A stretch of 15,830 bases of DNA from Cruorifilaria tuberocauda (lineage: Eukaryota > Nematoda > Chromadorea > Rhabditida > Onchocercidae): the NCBI GenBank assembly GCA_013365365.1, contig JABVXU010000900.1, positions 1 through 15,830 on the forward strand, read 5' to 3'. This document shows, piece by piece, positions 1 to 15,830 of the stretch; the first letter of the stretch is position 1; every line of letters starts with the position of its first letter. The notes beneath the pieces were generated by a model. It was not told where the DNA came from. It searched no databases and saw only the letters and a list, made by a program, of their open reading frames with translations. The position numbers were made by a program, and so were the translations under genes.

Positions 1-75
1 AAAAATCAATCTTACATCAATAAGATTCAATTTTTTTTTTAATAAGATAGTTCTATATTGATGATAAGTGTTACT
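1..75 (+). repeat. Left copy of inverted repeat (pairs with 8035-8109)
   Basis: Base i matches the complement of base 8110-i from 1 to 75 with two mismatches (73/75), including an identical 10-base T run. Similarity stops at base 76. The left end is cut by the window edge, so the repeat may be longer. The two copies bracket all the OGT TPR exons. Confidence 0.95.
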
Positions 76-467
76 GATCAAATTCGGATGTGAAACGGTG
101 TGCTACGCCTAACTAATCTTTGGAAAATTTTTTTTATTGTTTTCGGCAGAATTCATGAGATGATAAGAAAAACTCTCGGATTGCTTAGAAGTGTTTAATC
201 TTGACATGTGATTTTCTTATTTTTTAAAGTGCTTTGGATTAATAATTAAGCAACATATTTGATTTGGTAACAATTAAAGCGGTCAATATAGATTGCTACT
301 ACGTTTCAAAAATATTTTCTTTGCGGTATGTAAATTATGTCATCAAGTTATCGTTAACGAACTGTTCTATCTTATTTGCCTGGTTTCGAGGCGTTTACAG
401 AACTTTTCTGTGCAATAAGGTCATCATTCGATAATCTCCTTTTTTCATATACAACATGTATTTTTAG
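76..467. other. Non-coding stretch upstream of the first OGT exon in the window
   Basis: AT-rich. I found no ATG-starting exon with a donor in a phase that fits the exon at 468. A donor-like GTATGT near 327 ends an open stretch, but joining it to 468 gives an early stop. If the block is inverted, this is part of OGT intron 1; otherwise the OGT start lies left of the window. Confidence 0.6.
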
Positions 468-7921
<7,454 letters not shown>

Positions 7922-8034
7922 GTATTTGCAATTTTTTTAAAATTGAAATTCCAAGTAATGTGGAAAGAAGGGAGAGAGAAAAAGATGGTAGATTAGATTT
8001 ACGATTATTTACAGGATTTTGTTTGTTACGAATG

Positions 8035-8109
8035 AGTAACACTTATCATCAATGTAGAACTATGTTATTAAAAAAAAAATTGAATCTTATTGATGTAAGA
8101 TTGATTTTT
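8035..8109 (-). repeat. Right copy of inverted repeat (pairs with 1-75)
   Basis: Reverse complement of 1-75 with two substitutions. It lies 113 nt after the last TPR exon and 171 nt left of the small minus-strand exon at 8281-8346, which is where a breakpoint would have to be if the TPR block were flipped. Confidence 0.95.
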
Positions 8110-8280
8110 CCTAAGATCTATATCCTTTCTACCACTACCTAAAGACTGAAAACAAAAACTTGCCGCAGTAAAATTAAATTGCTAAAGAATCTTTCCGCCA
8201 GTCTATATATGTTGATTATGTCAATGATAATCACATGATAATCATATCGATTGAATTAAGCAGTAATAAGGAAAACATAC

Positions 8281-8346
8281 CTTTGTACCAGCAAGGCTCG
8301 TAGGATCATATGGATGAATGAAGTACTGCGGTTTGTTTGGATCCAT
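8281..8346 (-). CDS. ogt-1: Candidate OGT first coding exon, opposite strand to the TPR block
   Basis: The exon has 22 codons, starts MDPNKPQYFIHPYDP and ends in GTK with a clean AAAG|GTATGT donor (8275-8280), phase 0. About 40 nt before the ATG is a strong CTCCTTTTCCAG acceptor (8385-8387), fitting a trans-splice leader site or a 5'UTR intron. Pro/Tyr/His codon choice reads as real protein. No continuation exists on this strand within the window. The TPR gene's first exon (468) also begins in phase 0 and has no ATG, so the two join without a stop. The link to OGT is inference from phase and position. Alternatively it is exon 1 of another gene whose remainder lies left of the window. Confidence 0.5.
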
Positions 8347-8384
8347 TTTCCAAAATCAGACCGCAAAACAAAGCAAGCTATGTA

Positions 8385-8400
8385 CTGGAAAAGGAGAACA
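8385..8400 (-). promoter_or_regulatory. Splice acceptor before the minus-strand first exon
   Basis: Reading on the minus strand, TGTTCTCCTTTTCCAG is followed by a 38-nt leader and then the ATG at 8346. In nematodes such an acceptor close to a start codon is often a spliced-leader site; a 5'UTR intron would look the same. Confidence 0.5.
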
Positions 8401-9262
8401 ATTTAAAAAGCTTCAGTTAAAAGCACAAAAATTGACCATTTACGCCATCAGTACAATAGAATGAAGCTCAGCAGACAGGGAATTTTTCAAATCAAATTAA
8501 AATCTGTTGCAATCCATTATATAATCTATAGCTCCTCATGTTAAATTAAAATTTTAACAGAACACAGATGAAACAAACGAGAATGATTATTATGAAATAA
8601 AACTCGTAGAAAACTAAGCTATCTCCATTATTATCCGGTTGGAACCAATAAATTCGGTAATTTAAATGACAGGGAATGAATCTCTGCAATAATATGTATT
8701 ATATCTACGAAGAGAGGTGATCATATTATATAGGTTAACAGAAGTTGCAATGGAGAGCATCCTTCCCAATGTTTTACTAATATACCAATATAACATTAAA
8801 ATTTGCTGTTCTTTAGTTGACGCCACACTCATTAAGCATAATAATTTATCATCCTTATCTTTTGTCAGTCTAAGATTTATTCTATAGGCAACTTGGTAAT
8901 CATAGTAAGCTTTTCGTTCTATATCAAAATCCAAAATTTATGTATACGCATAACTTTCGTGTCTCTTCGAATGTTATGAATAATTCCTATTATTTGCCAA
9001 CAGCAATAATCATGAATACCAAGTTGGTGAAAAGAATGAACATTGGTAGAGTGGAAGCGATAAAAGCTTTTACACACGCACGCGCACCACATACGGCACA
9101 TATTTATTATTCATGTGAGCTGTTATCACTCGCACAGAAATGGGATGCAATGTGATAAACTGAGAGTTACATATTAATTTAATCAAAGTTCAAATTTTAA
9201 AAATTATCTTAAGCAAGTATACAAAAATCCCACCTATGTTCACCCGCACTTCCCTTCCACCA

Positions 9263-9293
9263 GCTTCCCTGCTTCCCCGCTTTCTCGCTTCCC
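9263..9293 (+). repeat. Short imperfect tandem repeat of GCTTCCC
   Basis: Copies of GCTTCCC start at 9263, 9271 and 9287, with a degenerate GCTTTCT at 9279, giving an 8-base period. It is low-complexity, C-rich DNA unusual for this window. Confidence 0.7.
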
Positions 9294-9546
9294 CGACTTG
9301 TTACACAATACTAATACCACCCATTTGCTGCTGGTAGCAGAGCCTGAAATAAGTAAAAAATTTGATTGATCAATTGATATGACAAAAGACACACTGAGGA
9401 ATTGGACGAAATATAACATTAGAAAAGGAGAAAGAAGGAGAGTAAAAATATGCATATAGGAGAATGCATAAGAATGATGGCAAAGAGGAAGACGTTGAAT
9501 CTACAGAAATATTGCAAGCTGTTAGAAGTAAAAAGAAATCGGGTCA

Positions 9547-9634
9547 CTCTTCTTCTCCTCCCTCTCCTCCTCTGCCTCTCTCATCACAGTTTCATCTCGT
9601 TGTGATGACACGACGTACCACTTAGCGCAAGCGC
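9547..9634. promoter_or_regulatory. Pyrimidine tract plus GCGC palindrome, promoter-like
   Basis: A nearly pure CTCTTCTTCTCCTCC-type tract (9547-9583) is followed by a CpG-containing stretch with the palindrome GCGCAAGCGC (9625-9634), which resembles an NRF-1-type GCGCANGCGC site. It lies about 1.2 kb upstream of the minus-strand first exon at 8346, so it could belong to that gene's promoter. This is composition-based only. Confidence 0.25.
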
Positions 9635-10529
9635 AACTGGCACATATGTTATGTTCAGGGTAACCTGTGAGCAACCTGCTAGTCAAATACTGGAGATTCT
9701 ATAAGATTTTAGCAAAAAGAAGGAAAATTACAGAAATAACGAATTGTCATTAAAATAAGGAATTCATGTTCCATATGGGTATGGTGGACATCTAATGATA
9801 TCGTTATTGGTTATTAATGATAAATTAGTCCATATTCAGTCTCTGACTAAGCTTTCAGCAGGAAAAAGAATAAAAGGTGAGAATGACTGGGGAAACGTTA
9901 TTAACCGATATTCTTTATGGACGTAAACACGCAGTATGATTACTGTTGGTCAACAGATAGTTTAATTGTTCAATTATTCATTGTTCAAATGGATGTTCCA
10001 GATAGAATAGCTTGCAAGTGAATTATACTCATGTTGTACGATGAGCAGATGTAATCTAATATAGATGATAACAGTTGCATGTGCAATCAGTATGATAGCA
10101 TGGAAAAGCTGGTATTTCAGCATTTCAGATTGTTCATATTGAAATAATATTACTTAAAAATATCTAACCATACCCCTCGGTAAACATGGTTATTAATATG
10201 AAATTTGAAATAGCACAGATAGTGTAGTTAACAAATTATTTCATTTCTTTCCAATTTACAAGTGATGGCGTATGAAAACATCGGGATGTTTAAACTAGAC
10301 TATTTTATCATTAAAACTGAAAATGTCATAATCAAATTACCACACGAGAGAAATGTGAAATATATATGATTATATTTCGGGCAATTTGAGTAATGCAAAT
10401 AGTCTGATTAACATTGATTGTGCAATGCTTATAGAAATGTATATAGACTATAGAATGAATACACGTACATATACATTACTATCAGAGGAAAATTATGTAA
10501 TGTTAGTCTAGGAATATAAGGGGGTCGTG

Positions 10530-13500
10530 TTAGAGGGCGAATTTCGTTGCTGTTGTTGCTAGCGTGGTCGATTTGGGACATTCTTGCTGTGTAGTTGCTT
10601 CGCGAAAGCTCCTGAAAAGAAATAGGAGAAAAAATGTTCAGATTGGGAAATTCATAATATTTCTAATTGATAGTCAATAGGAGAATGTTCTTGGGATTTC
10701 TCATTCAGTCATGTTGACATACATGATTCAATCTCTAGGAAAGATTAACTTACTTATCTGGTGAATTCGAAGTTTCTAACTCAAGCTCCCGTATTTTCTT
10801 CCTGAGAATAGCTAGTTTTTCGCGTGCTTCTTTTAATTCTCGTCCTTGTAACATGCTAAAAATATACACATATGCTAGAAATTATATTCGATCAATCTAT
10901 TAAATTGATAAATTATTCAAATTCCAAAAAGAAACCAATGAAAATCATCGGTGTGACAAAATGCATCTGCTCCTAACATCTGCATTCCATTTTGAATTAT
11001 TATAACAATATTCTTTATTAATTTAGCTAATCATCATAAGCTCACTTAGGCTAAACGAAAATAATGGATTTTTAGTTTTATATAAAAAATTGTACCTGTT
11101 TACCATATTCGTAAATTTTAAATTATACAGGTATTCTATCGATTTTATACAAACATCCTTTATTCCGAACGATTTAAGTAACATTTTCTAGATTTCCCAT
11201 AGAGAACACAAATTGACGAGCAAATAAATTATCATGAGAAAAAGAACCCTTTAACGGACCTGGTGGGTCGATTAATTTAGCGTTGGGCTTGCTATAATCA
11301 TCAAAGAATTTATTAATTTAAATTCTACATTGCCAATGACGACTGCATGAAATATCGTTGAATCACAACGTTTAAAATTTCCGAACAGCTATTGATCTTT
11401 TCCCACAAGGAAATAATAATAGAAAAAATATCCAAACGCTCAAAAATTTTTTAGAGGCTTTACAGAATACAAAGTGAAAAAACAGTCATTAACCTTTTTA
11501 TGCTATCAAAATTAATGTAGCAGTAGATATTTAATTTTTAGGAGACCATAAAAATGTTGTTTGATATGTGCTTGCACCTTGAAATTTTTTTATGGCAATA
11601 AAAATGTTACTATATATCGTTTCAATGCACTGGATATTCAGTATTATTATCTTAACCAAAAAGAGAAAAAATTCCAAATTTATATGAATTAGATAAATTT
11701 CCAATCACTATTGGATACAATCACTTATTATAAATAAGACAGCAAAAGAAACAAATCAAATTACGAAATCAGGTCATTCTTTTTGCAGTCCACTAAAGTT
11801 CTCTACCTACTTTATTTCATGTTTAACAGTTTACTTATCTGTTAGACTTCTCTTATTTTGTAACCCGAGTAAAATCATTTCAGTTCACAAAATTCATGAA
11901 CTACATTGGAATGAAACAATAAAACGATCTTTCTATATTTATAAATTAATCGCCTTTCCGAAAGTCTCTAATATCTCAGTCAGTAAGTTTCATTCGACAA
12001 ATCTTTAATATGCAGTTCAGAAATAATTTCTTATTCGGGAGTACAAAGTCCTCATACTCTCGCTTTCCTCACTGTTACTTTTTCAACATATATATTAGTA
12101 ACTCTGCAAAACTAGAGGAAAAAATATTAAGGAAAAAAAACTTAAATTTTTTGAAAAGAAATTACGAGTGGAGAACTTACAGTTTAGTTTCCAAGTCATA
12201 TTTCAATTCTTTCATTTTCTGCATTTCAGTAGTATGTCGTTGTCGTTCTTGTGCAGCCGTAATAAGCTCTCCATTTTTCTCGTGCAGTAAATCTTCTAAT
12301 TCTTCAACAGTTATTTTCAGTGAGCTTCCAGTCATTTGTTCTACTTGCAAACGGTCTGTTGAATTGGCAAGTTCCGTTTCTAACTGTAAACATGCATTCT
12401 ATAGATGGTATTTTTTAAAGCTAAAAAGGTCTTATTGCTTAAAAATACTACAAACACTGTTCATGTATTGATATAGTTATATCACATAATAATGAAGCTA
12501 TCGAAATTTTGGTTCTTTACTTTACAAATAGCTACAGGTAAAAACTCGATTTCTTTATTGTTCAATCTGAACTCTTAAAAGAGTGGAAAGATATTAGTAA
12601 GCATTATACAGTGCACAGTATGAATGAAAGGTTAAAATAGAACTAATATACAATTTTGTAGCAGCAACAGCTCTGACTATTCGTAATGGTATGAACATAA
12701 CATGTTTAAAAATATACTAATTTCGAAATATTAACTATTAAAAGATATTTGTGAAAAATTCATACCTTCATCACCCTCACTTTCGCAACTTTTAGCTCAT
12801 TATTCAAATCAAGTATTTGTGCTTCCTTCTCTAACAACTAAAAAATGTCACTGCTCATTATTGTTACTTTTCTTCTTAAAGTAATCCACTTTTGAAAACA
12901 AATGATGGTCGAAAAAATTTCGGCAACAGGTATTCAAAAAACTGAAAATCAATACAGTTCTCAAATTAAAATTGGAAATATGAAGTGTGAATAAGAAGGA
13001 ATAAAGCAAAATAAACGTTAAAAAGTCGTAAGAGAACGAAGTAAGCGTAAAATTCAAAAGTTAATATGAGTTTCTCAAGTCATTAGTATTATATTCCTTC
13101 ACCTGGAATCCGTATACATATATAAATATATATATACATATCATGCACATATATATATGACAAAACAAGATTCAAGTAACCTCACCATAGTTCGTGCTTT
13201 AGCAAGATCATCATGCATCGAGTTTTTCAGCAAAACTTCTTTCTCGACCTCATCTGTTTTCAGTCTTAATTGATCTTTCACTGAATGAAGCTCACTTTCT
13301 AAGCTAGTAACTTTATCAAGTATCTGAAACTTATCTTTCAAGCTATAATAAATACAATGTAATTTCAATTTCTACAAGAAACACTTAAAATTAATTCAGT
13401 AAAAAGTAAAAACTTTTTCACTGAACTAGAAATTAATGAAGGAAAAAATTTTTACCAGTTGTCTTTCGTGATTTAACTCACGCAATTCTTTCAATAACTC

Positions 13501-15605
13501 ACGATTTTGATCAGTCGCGGCTGGAAAAAATTCCGATGACAAGTTTGAAAAATCACCAATAGACACAAAATTTTCATATTTGCATAAATATTTCAATATT
13601 TGGCAATAGATTTTTGACGAAAAACTTTTAGAAGGAAATATAAACCATAAAATGTTACAGAAACATTGAATGGGGTTTGTTCGCGTATTTAACGCAAATG
13701 TCAACACATCGAACTATTCGATCAATTCATATCATAATTTATCACCTCGAAATATCCTCATCAAAATCAGTTGCTACTAATGGGTATGTTTTTAACAGAT
13801 CGCCTCCCAATTTGGATTAGAATAAAATTTTCATCAAAAAAGTTTCCTGAAAGCAAGACCTTTAATTACTAATTACTAGATTTCGAACATTAGATTTTAA
13901 ATTTTAAAAAGAGAAATTACAGAAGTGAAAGTAAATTTTTGAAAAATTCACCACAACCATTCTCCACTTCATTAACTGAATCATGAAAAGGAGTTTTTAA
14001 ACGACTTGCAACACAAAGTTCAGCAATTAGTGCTCCACGCTCATCGTCCTGCAAAAAATTTCAATAAAAGTTGAGAGAAATATTTCGAGCATTTCAGAAA
14101 ATTTCCAAATTTCAATCAGAATCCAACCTTTTGTTTAATGAGTTGATGGTATGCTTCAATTTGCGCATCGTGTGCTTTGTTTTTCTGAATCTGCTTTTCC
14201 TCCAAGAGAGACAATTCTCTACGCTGCATCTTTAAAACAAATCACAAATCGACAATCAAAATACGGGAAAACCATGACGAATAAAAAAATCGTTTCAAAC
14301 AAACTTCAACAATTTCTAACTGTTCCATTTTCTCTCGGACAATCAAGTTATTGACATGTTCTAGTTCAGTGAACTTCTGTTGTAGCGTTTCTTTTTCCTG
14401 ATTTACCACTTTTAACTGATCGTCGAGGTGAGCTAATTGCTCTGTTTGGTTGTCGATTATATGCGTTAATTCTCTATAAATGAAAAATGCAGTATTCGAA
14501 AAAAAAATCTCTTCTAAAAAACAATAAAAGTAGTTCTACAAATAGCTAATCAAAATCAATGCAAAATTCAAAACCGTTGATAAGAAATATTGACGTAAAA
14601 AAAAAACAGCTGCTAAACTTTTTATCCTTCTCAAGCATTTCAATTTTTCGAGGACCTGCGACACCAAATTGCTTATTTTCATAAATGGTATGCTTTGCAA
14701 CATTCAACTCTTTTTGAAGAAATGCCATCTTTTTATTCGCTTCATCTAAATACAAAACAGTTGTAAAAACTAGAAAAACCGGCAGTTAGATCAAAGATAA
14801 GAAAAAGAAACCTTTTTGAAAGAGAATATACGACACAAAACCAGCGTTTGATACTTTTCACCAAATTTTTGAATATTTTGATCAATATTTTATCAAATTT
14901 ACGCCTCGAAATCTCAATTCTTTATCATCTTAATTGATAAAACATTAAGCGAAGATGCTACATTCAAAAATTAAATGAAAGAAAAGACAAACCAAGTTCG
15001 TCTTTCAATTGAGATACCAAATAGACATCGACTTTGGAAGTGATATGGCCACTGCGGCTGAATTCAATAAACAATTTTTTTATTCGAAACAGTAAGTTAG
15101 TCAGAAATAGAGAATCAATCAAGTTTTAAACAAACATATTAAAATATCACATGTAATACTCTTTTAACAATACTCCGGATTAAAATTAAGTAATATCGAA
15201 CCATAACTGATCTATAGGAATGTAAAGCTCTGTTATAATTAAAATGGAAAAAAAGTAATATTCCATCATATATTTTATGCTTCTGTTTGTAAAAATATCA
15301 AATGTACCCTGCTTTGTTTTTAGTGTTCGATTCAGTAATTCTTCTTTTGCCCAGTTCCGTTTCCAAAGATTCATATTTTTGAAGTAATTTCCGATAACTG
15401 TTCGACAACTAAAATTGAATATTTTTTTTCGCAAATAAAATTGAAGAAACTGCATTGCCGAACAATTATATTTAAAAGAAAATAATGGAAATAAAGTCTG
15501 ACAAATAATCGGAGAACTAAATCACACATCATTATTTTCATTCTTTAGTGAATTTTCCACCTCCTTGTTCCTCTTTTTTTCCATTTCCAAAGCAAGCGAA
15601 AGCTG
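10530..15605 (-). CDS. Coiled-coil protein, unrecognised family (13 exons, 5' partial)
   Basis: Exons in reading order: 15605-15528, 15408-15308, 15057-14993, 14745-14619, 14473-14305, 14229-14128, 14048-13958, 13520-13456, 13323-13186, 12837-12766, 12383-12181, 10855-10754, 10611-10530. Phases agree at every junction, giving 464 residues and a TAA at 10530-10532. Nearly the whole product is Glu/Lys/Leu/Gln-rich heptad sequence, such as NKKMAFLQKELNVAKHTIYE, LDKVTSLESELHSVKDQLRL and REKLAILRKKIRELELE, so it should form long coiled coils. A short non-coil break (KQFGVAGPRK) falls near 14650. The tail is Thr/Ala-rich and not helical. No signal peptide, membrane segment or catalytic motif is visible. 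I cannot name the family; a scaffold, Golgi or centrosomal protein is plausible but unproven. The donor at 13957 could also lie three bases further on (13954). Several donors (GTTTGT, GTTTAG, GTTGGA) and the AAAG acceptor before 14229 are weak. Exons upstream of 15605 are missing. Confidence 0.85.
11159..11164 (-). terminator. AATAAA poly(A) signal for the alternative last exon
   Basis: Canonical AATAAA on the minus strand, 9 nt downstream of the TAA at 11174. Nematode 3'UTRs can be very short. By contrast I saw no canonical AATAAA in the first 120 nt or so after the distal stop at 10530. Confidence 0.4.
11174..11291 (-). CDS. Candidate alternative last exon of the coiled-coil gene
   Basis: After a TTATAG acceptor, the first base C completes the split codon left by the 12383-12181 exon (CT+C = Leu), exactly as the regular next exon does. 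The frame then stays open for 38 codons (KPNAKLIDPPGPLKG ... MGNLENVT) to TAA at 11174-11176. A canonical AATAAA lies 9 nt after the stop. This would give a shorter isoform with a Pro/Gly/Phe-containing, non-coiled tail. Using it as an internal cassette (donor at GTCCG) would break the frame, so a terminal exon is the better reading. Not proven without transcripts. Confidence 0.45.
13113..13159. repeat. AT/ATAC microsatellite in an intron
   Basis: Imperfect TATA/TACATA run inside the 12838-13185 intron of the coiled-coil gene; simple low-complexity sequence. Confidence 0.8.
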
Positions 15606-15641
15606 CTGAAAAAAAGATAACAAACTGCTTTCACTAAAATA

Positions 15642-15830
15642 CGAAAATCTAGTAATAACAACAGCAGCCCAATAACTCATCTGACCCCATACTAAAACAT
15701 AACCTGTAAAAGCTACTAGCATTAAAATAAAATAAATAAATAAACCACTAAATCACACAAAACATAAACGATAACTACCAAAAACCAAACCCTTAAAAAT
15801 ATGTAAATAAACAAAAAAAAAAAATATAGA
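15642..15830 (-). pseudogene. cob: Mitochondrial cytochrome b fragment (NUMT), runs off window edge
   Basis: Read on the minus strand with the nematode mitochondrial code, the frame is open from 15830 and translates through SMFFFFVYLHIFKG, GSYRLCFVWFSGLFIY and GYVLVWGQMSYWAAVVIT. These match the cytochrome b segment around the heme-ligand His (YLHI) and the conserved GYVLxWGQMSxW motif. One TGA (15753-15755) must be read as Trp, and AGA (15648-15650) fits Ser, so the sequence was mitochondrial and cannot be expressed as such in the nucleus. The strand is T-rich with G above C, typical of nematode mtDNA. Similarity ends just before the acceptor of the coiled-coil exon (15606), so the insert lies in that gene's upstream intron or 5' flank. 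It shows no inactivating change beyond the code, which suggests recent transfer or an assembly join. Confidence 0.88.

Larger units (their letters stand above)
8401..10529. other. Intergenic region, no gene supported
   Basis: Several short ORFs occur on both strands, but none has family-like sequence, and most are T- or C-rich translations. No OGT catalytic exon was found on either strand. The stretch at about 9240-9680 is richer in G+C than its surroundings and holds tandem GCTTCCC motifs, a pyrimidine tract and a GCGCAAGCGC palindrome. The part from 9700 to 10529 is plain AT-rich and includes the 3' flank of the coiled-coil gene. Confidence 0.6.
10856..12180. other. 1.3-kb intron of the coiled-coil gene
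   Basis: The longest intron of this gene. Apart from the candidate alternative terminal exon at 11174-11291 and its AATAAA, it is plain AT-rich DNA. The other introns over 300 nt (12384-12765, 12838-13185, 13521-13957) show nothing except an AT microsatellite. Confidence 0.7.

Noticed and set aside
8662..8934. 90-codon minus-strand ORF in the intergenic region
   Set aside because: No recognisable domain, no splice partners, and Tyr/Leu/Ile composition typical of AT-rich chance frames.
9240..9455. 71-codon minus-strand ORF starting MHIFTLLLSPF
   Set aside because: A signal-peptide-like start, but the rest translates low-complexity GGGAAGC repeats and polypyrimidine DNA; no support as a gene.
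12010..12471. Longest ORF in the window (153 codons, plus strand)
   Set aside because: It lies antisense across the coiled-coil exon 12181-12383, is Ser/Phe/Cys-rich as expected for the complement of Glu/Lys/Leu coding, and has no family-like sequence.
15522..15722. A single protein joining the cytochrome b peptide to the coiled-coil exon
   Set aside because: The frame happens to be open across the junction, but a TTTTTTTCAG acceptor separates them and the left part is mitochondrial code; it is not a fusion protein.

Overview
The window looks like nuclear DNA of a nematode, probably a spirurid or filarial one. It is AT-rich, genes are cut into short exons with GT..AG introns and TTTTAG/TTTCAG-type acceptors, and the right edge carries mitochondrial cytochrome b sequence that reads cleanly only with the invertebrate/nematode mitochondrial code (TGA = Trp, AGA = Ser). 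No gene was checked against a database; all assignments come from reading the translations.

Layout. (1) 468-7921, + strand: eleven exons in continuous frame (493 codons) encode the complete TPR superhelix of O-GlcNAc transferase (ogt-1/OGT). The GT41 catalytic half is absent from the window. (2) 1-75 and 8035-8109: a near-perfect inverted repeat (73/75 identical) that brackets the TPR block. (3) 8281-8346, - strand: a small ATG-starting exon with a strong acceptor upstream and a GTATGT donor. Its phase fits the first TPR-side exon, which has no ATG of its own. (4) 8385-10529: no coding signal; a more GC-rich, pyrimidine-rich, promoter-like stretch lies at about 9240-9680. (5) 10530-15605, - strand: thirteen exons (464 residues plus stop) of an unrecognised coiled-coil protein, 5' end missing, with a possible alternative last exon at 11174-11291. 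(6) 15642-15830: a cytochrome b fragment (probable NUMT) running off the right edge. (7) The 2.8-kb OGT intron at 1965-4742 holds degenerate coding-like remnants, one resembling a MULE-type transposase.

Main interpretation (inference). The TPR block appears to be inverted relative to its own first exon, with the breakpoints at the inverted repeats. Turned around, OGT would be a minus-strand gene. It would start at 8346, cross a roughly 640-nt first intron, read through the TPR exons, and continue into catalytic exons to the left of this window. The flip could be a real repeat-mediated inversion or an assembly misorientation; the sequence alone cannot decide.
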